Of a stretch of 30,102 bases of DNA, positions 8,287-16,206 are shown piece after piece. Below the pieces are notes generated by a model. The model was not told the DNA's origin and did not search any database. It saw only the letters and a list, made by a program, of their open reading frames with translations. Source of the stretch: an uncultured Clostridia bacterium. Lineage in GTDB: Bacteria; Bacillota; Clostridia; TANB77; CAG-508. Made by a program: the position numbers and the translations under genes. The first letter of the stretch is position 1. Each line of letters starts with the position of its first letter. The stretch lies in the NCBI GenBank assembly GCA_934167365.1, contig CAKPKU010000011.1, forward strand, positions 1 to 30,102. Reading direction: 5' to 3'.

Positions 8287-9276
8287 TTATTCTAATTTTA
8301 AATTTGGTATTGCATTTAATGTTAGATCAGATTTTTTACCATTTATAAAATTATAGTATCCTGCACTTGCAATCATTGCTGCATTATCAGTACATAGTTT
8401 AAAATCAGGATAAAAAATTTCGTATCCTTTATTCTTTAATTCTTCAAAATTTGCTCTTATATATGTATTTGCAGACACTCCACCTGCTAAAGCAATTTTA
8501 TTGATATTTAGTGTTTTTGCTGCTTTTATTGTATTATCTATTAGCTCTTCTGTTACTGTTTTTTCAAAACTTGCACATAAGTCAGCTTTGTTTATATTTG
8601 GATCTTTGTGATTTAAATTTATAACAGCTGTTTTTATTCCACTAAAACTAAAATCTAAATTATCAAATTTCGTTTTTGGTAATTGAATATTTGGTGTTCC
8701 TTCTTTTGCCAATTTATCAACCTTTGGACCTCCTGGATATCCTAATCCTATTACTCTTGCAACTTTATCAAAGGCTTCTCCTATTGCATCATCTCTTGTT
8801 TTACCTAATATCTCAAATTTATTATAATCTTTTATATGAACCAAATGAGTGTGTCCTCCTGACACAACAAGACATAAAAATGGGGGTTTTAAATCTAAAT
8901 TAGTTATATAATTAGCAGCTATATGTCCTTCTATATGGTTTGTACCAATAAGAGGTTTATTTAATGCATAACTTAATGCTTTTGCATATGAAACTCCTAC
9001 TAATAATGCTCCAACTAAACCCGGTCCATATGTGCATGCAATTATATCTATATCGTTAAAACTCATATTTGCCTGTTTTAGTGCTTCTTTGGTTACATTT
9101 GAAATATTTTCTACATGTTTTCTTGATGCTATTTCAGGTACTACACCTCCAAATTGTGTATGTATAGCAATTTGAGTATTTATAACATTTGATAATACTA
9201 TTCTTCCATTTTTCACTACTGCAACAGATGTTTCATCACAACTTGATTCAATTCCTAATGTTATTATATCTTTCAT
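8287..9276 (-). CDS. tsaD: tRNA N6-adenosine threonylcarbamoyltransferase TsaD
   Basis: TsaD transfers the threonylcarbamoyl group to A37 of ANN-decoding tRNAs, giving t6A, with partners TsaB and TsaE that are not in this window. The protein has the ASKHA fold with ITLGIESSCDETSVAVV at the N-terminus, the metal-binding NHIEGH motif, VVSGGHTHL and the C-terminal LCTDNAAMIA motif. I place the start at the ATG at 9276 (329 residues) because it has a GAGGAAGG site and begins just before the family's conserved first strand. An upstream ATG at 9315 would add 13 unconserved residues and overlap the preceding gene. tcdA, which acts on the same base, lies 2.6 kb away. Confidence 0.96.
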   Translation of the reverse strand: MKDIITLGIESSCDETSVAVVKNGRIVLSNVINTQIAIHTQFGGVVPEIASRKHVENISNVTKEALKQANMSFNDIDIIACTYGPGLVGALLVGVSYAKALSYALNKPLIGTNHIEGHIAANYITNLDLKPPFLCLVVSGGHTHLVHIKDYNKFEILGKTRDDAIGEAFDKVARVIGLGYPGGPKVDKLAKEGTPNIQLPKTKFDNLDFSFSGIKTAVINLNHKDPNINKADLCASFEKTVTEELIDNTIKAAKTLNINKIALAGGVSANTYIRANFEELKNKGYEIFYPDFKLCTDNAAMIASAGYYNFINGKKSDLTLNAIPNLKLE

Positions 9277-9304
9277 ATATTTCCTTCCTCTATTACATTT
9301 TATA

Positions 9305-10042
9305 TTAAATTCCAAATATAGAGCTTACTAAATTTATTAATCCTATATATACTGCACTTATTGCTGGAGAAATTAAACTACCAGCTATTCCTGTTACCCA
9401 AATAAGTAAAAATATAATATAAAAAATTTGTTCATTATTGCTAAACCATAATTTTGCATTATATGGTAAAAAATGATTTAATACTTTTGAGCCATCTAAT
9501 GGTGGCAATGGAATTAAGTTAAATAAACCTAATCCTATATTTATTAAAATTATTCTATTAATTATTATAATTATAGTTTCTAATGCTCTGCTACTTTGTA
9601 TAAAATTGAACCACCCGAATTTAAATGCCATTACATATAAAACTGAAAATAATATAGCTAGTATAAAATTAGCCAATGGTCCTGCTATTGATACAATTGC
9701 TTCTGCTTTGCTCATTGAAATATTTCTGTTAAAGTTTCTTGCATTAACTTGAACTGGTTTTCCCCAACCAAATCCTAAAAATAATAACATAACAATTCCT
9801 ATTGGATCTAGATGTTTTAATGGATTTAGTGATAACCTTCCTTGCATTTTAGCTGTATCATCTCCTAATTTATATGCTGCAAAAGCATGTGCATATTCAT
9901 GGAATGTAATAGCTATTAAAACTCCTGGTGCGCTTAATAGTAAAGCCAATAAATCTGATGGATTTGATATAAATCCACCTAGCATGCTTAAAATACATAT
10001 TCCTAATAAAATGTAAATTATTCTTTTATCAATTGAAAACAT
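9305..10042 (-). CDS. Site-2 protease family (M50) membrane metalloprotease
   Basis: The 245-residue protein is a polytopic membrane protein with five or six hydrophobic segments. The zinc site is visible as HEYAH (H48, E49, H52) inside a membrane helix, with the third ligand D183 in PLPPLDGSKV. It lacks a PDZ domain and a CBS domain, so it belongs to the short YwhC-like branch rather than the RseP or SpoIVFB branches. A substrate cannot be predicted; SpoIVFB-like processing is not supported by domain layout. It sits between recN and tsaD on the same strand with small gaps. Confidence 0.88.
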   Translation of the reverse strand: MFSIDKRIIYILLGICILSMLGGFISNPSDLLALLLSAPGVLIAITFHEYAHAFAAYKLGDDTAKMQGRLSLNPLKHLDPIGIVMLLFLGFGWGKPVQVNARNFNRNISMSKAEAIVSIAGPLANFILAILFSVLYVMAFKFGWFNFIQSSRALETIIIIINRIILINIGLGLFNLIPLPPLDGSKVLNHFLPYNAKLWFSNNEQIFYIIFLLIWVTGIAGSLISPAISAVYIGLINLVSSIFGI

Positions 10043-10110
10043 AACTCACCTATCCTTTTTTATATTTCTTGAGGTATTATATATTAATTTTTCAATAAAG
10101 TAAAGGTTTA

Positions 10111-11751
10111 TCAATTTGCTATAAAATTTATTTTCCTCATTTCCCTTGCATGTGTTAATGCACTTTCAGTAATATCTCCACTTGAAATTCTTGCTATTTC
10201 TTCAATTAGCTCTTCTTCATTTAATAATTTTATATTTGTACATGTTTTTCCTGAAATAACATTTTTACTGATAAAATAGTTATAATCTCCCATTGCAGCA
10301 ATATTGGCTTGATGAGTAATACATAACACTTGGTGTTTTTTTGATATTATTTTAATTTTTTCTCCAACCGATTTTGCTGCTTTACCACTTATTCCTGTAT
10401 CAATTTCATCAAATATTAATATAGGTACTTCATCTGTATCTGCTAAAACTGTTTTTATTGCTAACATTATTCTTGATATTTCTCCACCAGATGCAATTTT
10501 AATTAATGGTTTTTGTTCATCTCCAATATTTGTTGCTATCATAAACTCTATATCGTTTAGTCCATTTTCATTAAATTCTTTTTCTTCATTATATTCTATG
10601 TGAACTTTAAATTTTGCATTTTTCATTTCTAAATCTTTAAGCTCTTTATTGACCTTTTGATTTAATAGCTCTGATTTTTCTAATCTTATATCATTTAACT
10701 TTTTGGCTTTTTCAAACATTATCATTTTTGTTTGTTCAAGCTCTTTTTTTAAATTGTTATTATGCTCTTCTAGGTTTTCTATATAATTAATTTCATTTTC
10801 AACTTTGTCTTTGTATTCTAATATTTCTTGTATAGTATTTCCATATTTTCTTTTTAAATCATATATCTCATCTAAACGTTCTTCTACTTCGTTTCTTCTT
10901 GTTTCATCAAATATAACATCTGTATTTAATGATGAAATATCTCTTGATAATTCTTGAACATCGTAGTATATGCTCCTTAATGATTCTAATTTTTCCTTAT
11001 ATTCATCATCTATGTCTTCAATTCGCTCTAATGCTTTTATAGATTGATTTATTCCATCTACTACTGATTCTCCTAAAATATTATCTACTTCTTGTAAACT
11101 TGAGTATATTTTTTCATAGTTTGATATTTTCTTTTTTTCTTGCTCTAATAGCTCTTCTTCATCTATTTTTAAATTAGCATTGCTAATTTCATTTAATTGG
11201 TATTTTAATAAATCTAATTTTCGTTGTTTTTCTTTTTCATCTCCATAATTTTCTTCAAGATTCTTTTTTATATTTAAATATTTAATATACAATACTTTGT
11301 ATTCTTCTTTATCTTTTAATATTTCATTTCCTATAAAATTATCTAGGTATTTTACATGCTCTTGTTTAGACATTATGGATTGATTATCATTTTGACCATG
11401 AATATCTATTATTTTGCTCATAAATTCTTTTAGTTCATTTACAGTTACTAATCTTCCGTTTATTTTACAGGTATTTCTTCCATTTAAATATATTTCTCTG
11501 CTTATGATGATATTTCCATCTAGAGCTAGTTCATTTTTTGGTAAATATAAATTTAGCTCTACAAAACAGAAATTTTCATCTTTTCTTATTATTTCTTTTG
11601 AAAATCTACCCCCACATACTAAATTTAAAGAATCTATTATTAATGTTTTTCCTGCTCCTGTTTCGCCTGTTAAAACATTAAATCCATTATTTAGCTCTAT
11701 ACTTATATCATCTATTATTCCAATATTTTTAATATGCAATGTTGTAATCAT
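10111..11751 (-). CDS. recN: DNA repair protein RecN (SMC-like ATPase)
   Basis: RecN is an early responder at double-strand breaks. The protein has the Walker A motif GETGAGKT near the N-terminus, two long coiled-coil arms (about 150-370), the ABC signature ASGGEISRIMLA and the Walker B motif ILIFDEIDTG. I place the start at the ATG at 11751 (546 residues) because it has a GGAGG site 6 bases upstream and begins directly with the family's conserved first strand (MITTLHIKNIG). The longer frame to 11823 adds 24 residues without support. No argR is seen upstream; tcdA is divergent instead. Confidence 0.95.
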   Translation of the reverse strand: MITTLHIKNIGIIDDISIELNNGFNVLTGETGAGKTLIIDSLNLVCGGRFSKEIIRKDENFCFVELNLYLPKNELALDGNIIISREIYLNGRNTCKINGRLVTVNELKEFMSKIIDIHGQNDNQSIMSKQEHVKYLDNFIGNEILKDKEEYKVLYIKYLNIKKNLEENYGDEKEKQRKLDLLKYQLNEISNANLKIDEEELLEQEKKKISNYEKIYSSLQEVDNILGESVVDGINQSIKALERIEDIDDEYKEKLESLRSIYYDVQELSRDISSLNTDVIFDETRRNEVEERLDEIYDLKRKYGNTIQEILEYKDKVENEINYIENLEEHNNNLKKELEQTKMIMFEKAKKLNDIRLEKSELLNQKVNKELKDLEMKNAKFKVHIEYNEEKEFNENGLNDIEFMIATNIGDEQKPLIKIASGGEISRIMLAIKTVLADTDEVPILIFDEIDTGISGKAAKSVGEKIKIISKKHQVLCITHQANIAAMGDYNYFISKNVISGKTCTNIKLLNEEELIEEIARISSGDITESALTHAREMRKINFIAN

Positions 11752-11859
11752 GTTTATCCTCCATATAAGAACTTTTGTTTGTATTATATAACTTTTTATT
11801 TTTTTGTCAATACTATTTATCAAAGATATTCCTATTTTCTCTCGACTTTATTTGACTTT

Positions 11860-11887
11860 TTAACATTTTAATTGACTTTGATATAAT
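11860..11887 (+). promoter_or_regulatory. Putative sigma-A promoter for tcdA
   Basis: TTAACA (11860-11865) and a perfect TATAAT (11882-11887) are separated by 16 bases, 51 bases upstream of the tcdA ATG. Two TTGACT strings (11852 and 11872) lie nearby but neither has workable spacing to the -10. Confidence 0.5.
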
Positions 11888-11938
11888 AAAAATATATAAT
11901 TATATAACAAATTAATAAAGAAACGGAGAATTAATTAT

Positions 11939-12643
11939 ATGAGTGAACAATGGCTTTCAAGGACCCAAAAACTACTTGGAGAAGACTCTTTAAAAACTTT
12001 ACAAAATTCAACAGTTGCTGTATTTGGTTGCGGTGGTGTTGGATCATATACTTTAGACAGTCTTGTAAGGGCTGGAATTGGAAATATTGTAATTATAGAT
12101 AAAGCTTTAATAGATATAACAAACTTAAATAGAAATTTAATGGCTGATACAAAAGTTATTGGAAAATATAAAGTAGATATTGCAAAAAAAAGATTACTTA
12201 ATATAAATCCAAATTTAAAAATAAAAATAATTAAAGACTATTTATCTAAAGAAAATTCAAAAGAAATTGTTTCGGAAAAATTTAACTATATAGTTGATAC
12301 AATTGATTCAATATCTGATAAAGTAGCATTAATATCAGAAGCTAATAAAAAGAATATTCCAATCATTTCATCTCTTGGAACTTCAGGAAAGATTGATCCC
12401 ACACAATTTGAAATAACTGATATATCAAAAACCTCATCTTGCTTAACAGCAAAACTTTTGCAGAGCCAATTAAAAGATATTGGAATTGAACATTTAAAAG
12501 TAATATATTCAAAAGAAAAACCTTTGCGATTTCGCTCATCTAGCTCACAAGAAGACTCATCTAGTATAAGCTTTGTTCCATCTATTGCTGGACTATTAAT
12601 ATCTAGTGAAATTGTACATGATTTAATAGATTTAAAAAAATAA
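11939..12643 (+). CDS. tcdA: tRNA threonylcarbamoyladenosine dehydratase (TcdA/CsdL, ThiF/E1-like)
   Basis: TcdA uses ATP to cyclise t6A37 in tRNA to ct6A. The 234-residue protein has the E1-like nucleotide-binding motif GCGGVGS (30-36) and the acidic VIIDKALIDITNLNRN stretch that binds ATP. A strand-helix Rossmann pattern and a C-terminal region with SFVPSIAGLLIS, typical of this subgroup, follow. It has no catalytic Cys-rich zinc motif like MoeB or ThiF, which supports TcdA over a sulphur-carrier activating enzyme. It stands alone on the plus strand with its own promoter and a terminator (12654-12690). Confidence 0.9.
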   Translation: MSEQWLSRTQKLLGEDSLKTLQNSTVAVFGCGGVGSYTLDSLVRAGIGNIVIIDKALIDITNLNRNLMADTKVIGKYKVDIAKKRLLNINPNLKIKIIKDYLSKENSKEIVSEKFNYIVDTIDSISDKVALISEANKKNIPIISSLGTSGKIDPTQFEITDISKTSSCLTAKLLQSQLKDIGIEHLKVIYSKEKPLRFRSSSSQEDSSSISFVPSIAGLLISSEIVHDLIDLKK

Positions 12644-12653
12644 TATTTTATTT

Positions 12654-12690
12654 ATAGATTATAATAATTTTTATTATGATCTATTTTTTT
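12654..12690 (+). terminator. Rho-independent terminator after tcdA
   Basis: A stem of ATAGAT/ATCTAT extended by TATAATAA/TTATTATG (one U-G pair) is followed by a T run, starting 10 bases past the tcdA stop codon. It separates tcdA from the dodecin-spoVAC pair. Confidence 0.7.
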
Positions 12691-12719
12691 GCATAAATTA
12701 ATAAAAAATGACAAAACTA
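12691..12719 (+). promoter_or_regulatory. Weak sigma-G-type promoter candidate for the dodecin-like gene and spoVAC
   Basis: GCATA (12691-12695) fits the sigma-G -35 consensus and AAAACTA (12713-12719) partly fits the -10 consensus CATNMTA, with 17 bases between. The predicted start lies just before the GGAGG site of the dodecin-like gene. Known biology (spoVA genes are sigma-G targets) supports it, but the -10 match is poor. Confidence 0.35.
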
Positions 12720-12748
12720 AAACTGAAAATATTTTTGGAGGTATATTT

Positions 12749-12961
12749 ATGGAAATGGAAAAACACTTGTTAATAAAAGGCTCTTCTGATATTTCTTGGA
12801 AAGATGCTATTACACAAACTATAACTGAAGCATCAAAAACTATAGATTATCTATCATCTGTAAAAATCTTAAATCAATATGCTAATATCTCTGGAAACAA
12901 AATTACAGAATATTTTGTAGAATTAGATATTACATTTGTAATTGATTCAAATAGAAAGTAG
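12749..12961 (+). CDS. Dodecin-like small protein, flavin contacts not conserved
   Basis: The 70-residue product follows the dodecin pattern along its whole length: a first strand, GSSDISWKDAI, a helix with EASKTI, a middle strand, GNKITEY and a last strand ending ITFVID. Classical dodecins are dodecameric flavin-binding proteins. Here the residue aligned with the flavin-stacking Trp is S37 and that aligned with the Gln contact is F56, so flavin binding in the known mode is doubtful. The ATG at 12749 follows GGAGG by 8 bases; an ATG at 12689 lies inside the terminator U run and is rejected. spoVAC follows after 8 bp, which implies one transcript. Confidence 0.78.
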   Translation: MEMEKHLLIKGSSDISWKDAITQTITEASKTIDYLSSVKILNQYANISGNKITEYFVELDITFVIDSNRK

Positions 12962-12969
12962 GTGTTTTA

Positions 12970-13413
12970 ATGGAACCAATAAATACAAATCAAGAATACA
13001 GTAATTATGTGGATAAAAAGACTCCAAATTCCCCAATTTTAAAAAATTGCTTTAATGCTTTTTGGGTTGGTGGATTAATATGCACTATTGGTCAATTTAT
13101 ATTCAGTTTTTGCAAATACAAAGGTTTGGATGAAACAGCAGCATCTACAACTGTATCTATAATTTTAATTGGAATTGCTGCTTTATTAACTGGACTTAAT
13201 ATATTTAATAAAATCGGTAAATTTGCTGGTGCGGGCTCTTTAGTTCCAATTACTGGGTTTGCTAACTCAATAGTTGCTCCTGCAATAGAATATAAATCTG
13301 AAGGATATATAATGGGAGTTGGCGCAAAAATGTTTACCGTTGCTGGACCTGTACTTGTTTTTGGTATATCTACTGCTGTATTAGTAGGACTTATTGCAAA
13401 ATTTTTTATATAA
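12970..13413 (+). CDS. spoVAC: Stage V sporulation protein AC
   Basis: SpoVAC is an inner-membrane protein of the developing spore, thought to form the channel for dipicolinic acid uptake and release during germination. The 147-residue product has the family's N-terminal soluble stretch, then KNCFNAFWVGGLICTIGQ and about five hydrophobic segments with Gly-rich turns (GAGSLVPITGFANSIVAPAI is characteristic). Its stop codon lies within the left end of dispersed repeat D, so the last residues (FFI) are encoded by the repeat. It is translationally close to the dodecin-like gene but separated from spoVAD by the repeat and hairpins. Confidence 0.93.
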   Translation: MEPINTNQEYSNYVDKKTPNSPILKNCFNAFWVGGLICTIGQFIFSFCKYKGLDETAASTTVSIILIGIAALLTGLNIFNKIGKFAGAGSLVPITGFANSIVAPAIEYKSEGYIMGVGAKMFTVAGPVLVFGISTAVLVGLIAKFFI

Positions 13414-13503
13414 TAGGAAATTACTTTCTTTAAAATATTAAACAAATTAAATTTACCGTTAATTCAATTTATATCTATATGTAGAACTTTCCTATTATAT
13501 AAA
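13405..13503 (+). repeat. Dispersed palindromic repeat, copy D (short form)
   Basis: This 99-bp unit is bounded by TTTATATAATAGGAAA and its exact inverse. It closely matches the second halves of copies A (22291-22389) and B (29145-29243), including the core AAATTAAATTTACCGTTAATT. The upstream nested-hairpin module found in A, B and C is absent here. The left end overlaps the spoVAC stop codon. It resembles a miniature inverted-repeat element; no transposase is present. Confidence 0.85.
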
Positions 13504-13509
13504 AACAAT

Positions 13510-13590
13510 AAAACTTGTACTGAACGTACAAGTTTTGTAGTGAGATTGTTACATTTATTAGTGCATAACAAATCTTACTACATTTTTTTC
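13510..13590 (+). terminator. Two consecutive hairpins, the second with a T run
   Basis: An 11-bp perfect stem (13510-13520 with 13526-13536, AAAACTTGTAC) is followed directly by a longer stem (13536-13550 with 13567-13582, one wobble and one bulge) and seven T residues. The second is a strong terminator and should end the spoVAC transcript before spoVAD. A small RNA or attenuator is an alternative reading. Confidence 0.65.
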
Positions 13591-13660
13591 TAAATTTCAA
13601 CAAATTACAAAAAAATAATCATTTTTTATTTGTTTTAATAAACAGAAAGGAGACTTAATT

Positions 13661-14665
13661 TTGGAAAAGATTGGTAAACAAACTATAAAATTTCAAAATC
13701 CAATAACAATATTAGAAACAGCAAGTATTGTAGGTCCAAAAGAATCACAAGGTCCTATGGCTAAATATTTTGATCATTGTTTGGATGATGAATTCTGGGG
13801 AGAAAAGACCTGGGAGAAGGCTGAAAGTAAAATTATAAAAGAAACTGTAAATACTGTAATTTCAAAATCCAATATTCCTGCAACAGATATTGATTTTTGT
13901 TTTGCAGGAGATTTATTAAATCAATGTATTTCTTCAAGTTTTGGATTAAGAGAGCTTAATATCCCATTTTTTGGTGTATTTGGTGCTTGCTCAACATTTG
14001 CTGAAAGTATGTGCCTAGGAAGTGTTTTTGTTTCTTCTGGAAGTGCAAAAAATGTACTTTGTGCAACATCAAGTCACTTTTGTAGTGCTGAAAAACAATT
14101 TAGGTTTCCATTAGAGCTTGGGAATCAAAGACCACCTTCATCTCAATGGACAGTAACAGGTTCAGGTGCTGCTATTTTAAGCGCAGATGGTAATGGACCA
14201 TATATTACTCATATTACTCCTGGAAAAATTGTAGATATGGGAATAACTGATGCTAATAATATGGGAGCAGCTATGGCTCCTGCATTTGTTGATACATTAA
14301 TAACTCATTTTAAAGATACTGGAAGAAGTCCAAATTATTATGATGCAATAATTAGTGGAGATTTAGGTCATATTGGAAAAGATATTGCTATTGATTTAGC
14401 ACTTTCAAAAGGATATAACATAAAGAATAATTATAATGACTGTGGTGTTCTTATGTTTGATAAACAAAGTCAGGATACTCATTCTGGTGGAAGTGGATGC
14501 GCATGTTTAGGAACAATTTTTTCAGGATACTTTTTTAAACAATTACAATCTAAAAAAATAAAAAAACTTTTAATGATAGCAACAGGTGCTTTAATGAACT
14601 CAACAACTTCACAACAAGGCGAAAGTATTCCTGGAATTGCACATGCAGTAGCAATTGAACTTTAA
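13661..14665 (+). CDS. spoVAD: Stage V sporulation protein AD
   Basis: SpoVAD is a thiolase-fold protein that sits on the spore inner membrane and binds dipicolinic acid during its uptake. The 334-residue product has the usual length and the family's landmarks: an N-terminal IGKQTIKFQNPI, GPMAKYFD, the FGACSTFAESM segment around the former thiolase cysteine, and a C-terminal GALMNSTTSQQGESIPGIAHAVA. It starts with TTG, supported by an AGAAAGGAG site about 8 bases upstream. A terminator upstream implies its own promoter; I could not identify a clear sigma-G site. spoVAE does not follow it. Confidence 0.95.
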   Translation: MEKIGKQTIKFQNPITILETASIVGPKESQGPMAKYFDHCLDDEFWGEKTWEKAESKIIKETVNTVISKSNIPATDIDFCFAGDLLNQCISSSFGLRELNIPFFGVFGACSTFAESMCLGSVFVSSGSAKNVLCATSSHFCSAEKQFRFPLELGNQRPPSSQWTVTGSGAAILSADGNGPYITHITPGKIVDMGITDANNMGAAMAPAFVDTLITHFKDTGRSPNYYDAIISGDLGHIGKDIAIDLALSKGYNIKNNYNDCGVLMFDKQSQDTHSGGSGCACLGTIFSGYFFKQLQSKKIKKLLMIATGALMNSTTSQQGESIPGIAHAVAIEL

Positions 14666-14743
14666 AATTTAATAAATAATTCTATTATATATTTTTATTA
14701 TAGTTATCACTAACTTAAAAAGTTAAATAATTATAATAATAAC

Positions 14744-14768
14744 AGGGGCTTTTTGTAAGCCCCTTTTT
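14744..14768 (+). terminator. Rho-independent terminator after spoVAD
   Basis: A stem of AGGGGCTT (14744-14751) with AAGCCCCT (14757-14764), a 5-base loop and a T run. The bases after it (TTTTTATATAATAAGAAAT) resemble the left end of the dispersed repeat family. Confidence 0.85.
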
Positions 14769-14787
14769 ATATAATAAGAAATTGTAA

Positions 14788-15486
14788 TTAATGTATAACC
14801 TTATACTTCAATTGAACATATGAATTATCTAACTTATTACATTCAATTAGCTCTAATGGCATTAATTTTTGAAGTTCTGTTTCATCAGTTATTGAGTTAC
14901 CATCTACCAATGTTGGAACATCTTTTCCTCCAACAATTAGAGGAGCAATAACTATATTAACATAGTCAATTAATTTATTTCTTACAAACAATCCATTAAG
15001 TGTTCCTCCAGACTGAATAGTTAATCTGTCTGCATTATATTTGCTGTATAAATCCTCTAGTAATTTATTTAAATCTAATGTTTCATATTCCAAAATATCT
15101 AAATTATCATATTTTTTTTTCAAGTTATGAGCAATATGATTGTTATTTGTTGTAACTAATATTAACTTTCCAACCCAATTGCATAAATAATCAATTCCTT
15201 TTTCATTTAAATGTGGTTTATTATCAATTATCACAAATGTTACATCATTAAGCTTTTCATGATATTCATTTTTATCATTAACACCTATTTTAGCCATTAC
15301 TCTTCCAGAATTTAAAGAAAAGTAATCTGTTGTTTGCTCTATTTCATAGTATTGATGTAAACCTTCTTTAACTCCTTTAATTTTACAAAAATCTTTATCT
15401 GCATCTAAATTATCACTACTTCCACTACTTATTTTACCATCTAATGATTCAAGCATAAATAGAGTTGTTATTGGTCTTTTTCCCAT
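14788..15486 (-). CDS. RibD C-terminal-type reductase (dihydrofolate reductase-like fold)
   Basis: The 232-residue protein matches the reductase half of RibD (COG1985): TLFMLESLDGKIS at the start, a middle NAD(P)H-binding region, RLTIQSGGTLNGLFVRNKLID and IVIAPLIVGGKDVPTLVDG near the end. In RibD this domain reduces a ribosylaminopyrimidine in riboflavin synthesis. The deaminase domain is absent and no other rib genes are near, so it may be a stand-alone pyrimidine reductase or another NADPH-dependent reductase of the fold. The ATG at 15486 has a GGAGAA site. It lies 50 bp after the acidic hypothetical gene on the same strand. Confidence 0.85.
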   Translation of the reverse strand: MGKRPITTLFMLESLDGKISSGSSDNLDADKDFCKIKGVKEGLHQYYEIEQTTDYFSLNSGRVMAKIGVNDKNEYHEKLNDVTFVIIDNKPHLNEKGIDYLCNWVGKLILVTTNNNHIAHNLKKKYDNLDILEYETLDLNKLLEDLYSKYNADRLTIQSGGTLNGLFVRNKLIDYVNIVIAPLIVGGKDVPTLVDGNSITDETELQKLMPLELIECNKLDNSYVQLKYKVIH

Positions 15487-15536
15487 AAATATTTCTCCTT
15501 TATCTTTTTTTATTAATTACCATTTTGCTTTCATTT

Positions 15537-15947
15537 TTATATTCTTCTTAAAATACTATTTGAAGCCACAATCATTATATCATCATCTAAATTTCCAGTT
15601 TTGTAATCTTCATCTACTTCTATTGTATAAACATTATTTGTTATATCAGCTACTGTTCCTAATTTTCCATTGCTTAATTCTACATGATCATCTTCCATAA
15701 TTTCTATTACCATTGGATTTACTTCATCACTTTCATTTTCCAGATCCATAAGTATATCCAATATTTCATCAAACTTTTCTTCAATTAAATAAAATTTGTC
15801 ATCTACACATTTTTCATTAATAAGATTTAATATTTGATGTTCAATTTCAAATAGCTCTTCACAGCTATAATCTTTTTCCTCAATATTTATTCCATTCTCA
15901 CCGCACAGGTTAACCTGGTCATCATTTAAATAATCTTGTAAAATCAT
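15537..15947 (-). CDS. Small acidic hypothetical protein with a possible SH3-like C-terminal barrel
   Basis: I do not recognise this family. The product (136 residues from the ATG at 15947) is strongly acidic. Residues about 1-80 are predicted helices rich in Glu, Asp, Leu and Ile. The last 50 (VELSNGKLGTVADITNNVYT onward) alternate short strands as in SH3-like or KOW-type barrels that bind nucleic acid or protein. A GTG two codons upstream (15953) lies only 3 bases from the GGAGG site, while the ATG lies 9 bases away, so I prefer the ATG. It has its own promoter (15981-16008) and may drive the reductase gene too. Confidence 0.7.
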   Translation of the reverse strand: MILQDYLNDDQVNLCGENGINIEEKDYSCEELFEIEHQILNLINEKCVDDKFYLIEEKFDEILDILMDLENESDEVNPMVIEIMEDDHVELSNGKLGTVADITNNVYTIEVDEDYKTGNLDDDIMIVASNSILRRI

Positions 15948-15980
15948 ATACACATTCCTCCAAACTTTTTATACAAATTT

Positions 15981-16008
15981 ATTATATCATAACCGAAAAA
16001 AAACTCAA
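15981..16008 (-). promoter_or_regulatory. Putative sigma-A promoter for the acidic protein gene
   Basis: On the minus strand TTGAGT (16003-16008), a 16-base spacer and a perfect TATAAT (15981-15986) lie just downstream of the terminator at 16024-16063 and 34 bases before the ATG. Confidence 0.55.
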
Positions 16009-16023
16009 TATAGTTATAATAAA

Positions 16024-16063
16024 AAGAAAGATAATTTAGTAATTATACTAATTTATCTTTCTT
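16024..16063 (-). terminator. Terminator hairpin between the MYG1-like gene and the acidic protein gene
   Basis: An 11-bp stem AAGAAAGATAA/TTATCTTTCTT encloses an inner TTAGTA/TACTAA stem with an ATTA loop. In the minus-strand sense it is followed by TTTTTATTAT. It lies about 140 bp past the MYG1-like stop; 16064-16206 otherwise holds nothing I recognise. Confidence 0.65.
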
Positions 16064-16206
16064 AAAATTCTATTATCATTCAATTTATGTGTTATTACTA
16101 GTTTAGGATTTTACTAAATTTTATATTATAGATTACAGTTTTAACTCATTATGTTTATTATATTCTGGAAAATATGTATTTTCAAATTTCATATTTTATT
16201 ATCTCA

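Noticed and set aside
9277..9315. Upstream start for tsaD
   Set aside because: Would overlap the M50 protease gene end and add 13 unconserved residues; the ATG at 9276 has the good GAGGAAGG site.
11752..11823. Upstream start for recN
   Set aside because: The extra 24 residues are not part of the family and lack a ribosome binding site; the ATG at 11751 has GGAGG and starts at the conserved first strand.
13092..13445. Minus-strand frame opposite spoVAC
   Set aside because: Shadow of spoVAC; its start lies in the dispersed repeat and no ribosome binding site is seen.
13510..13660. Riboswitch or small RNA between spoVAC and spoVAD
   Set aside because: Two hairpins and a T run are adequately explained as terminators; no known riboswitch core was recognised.
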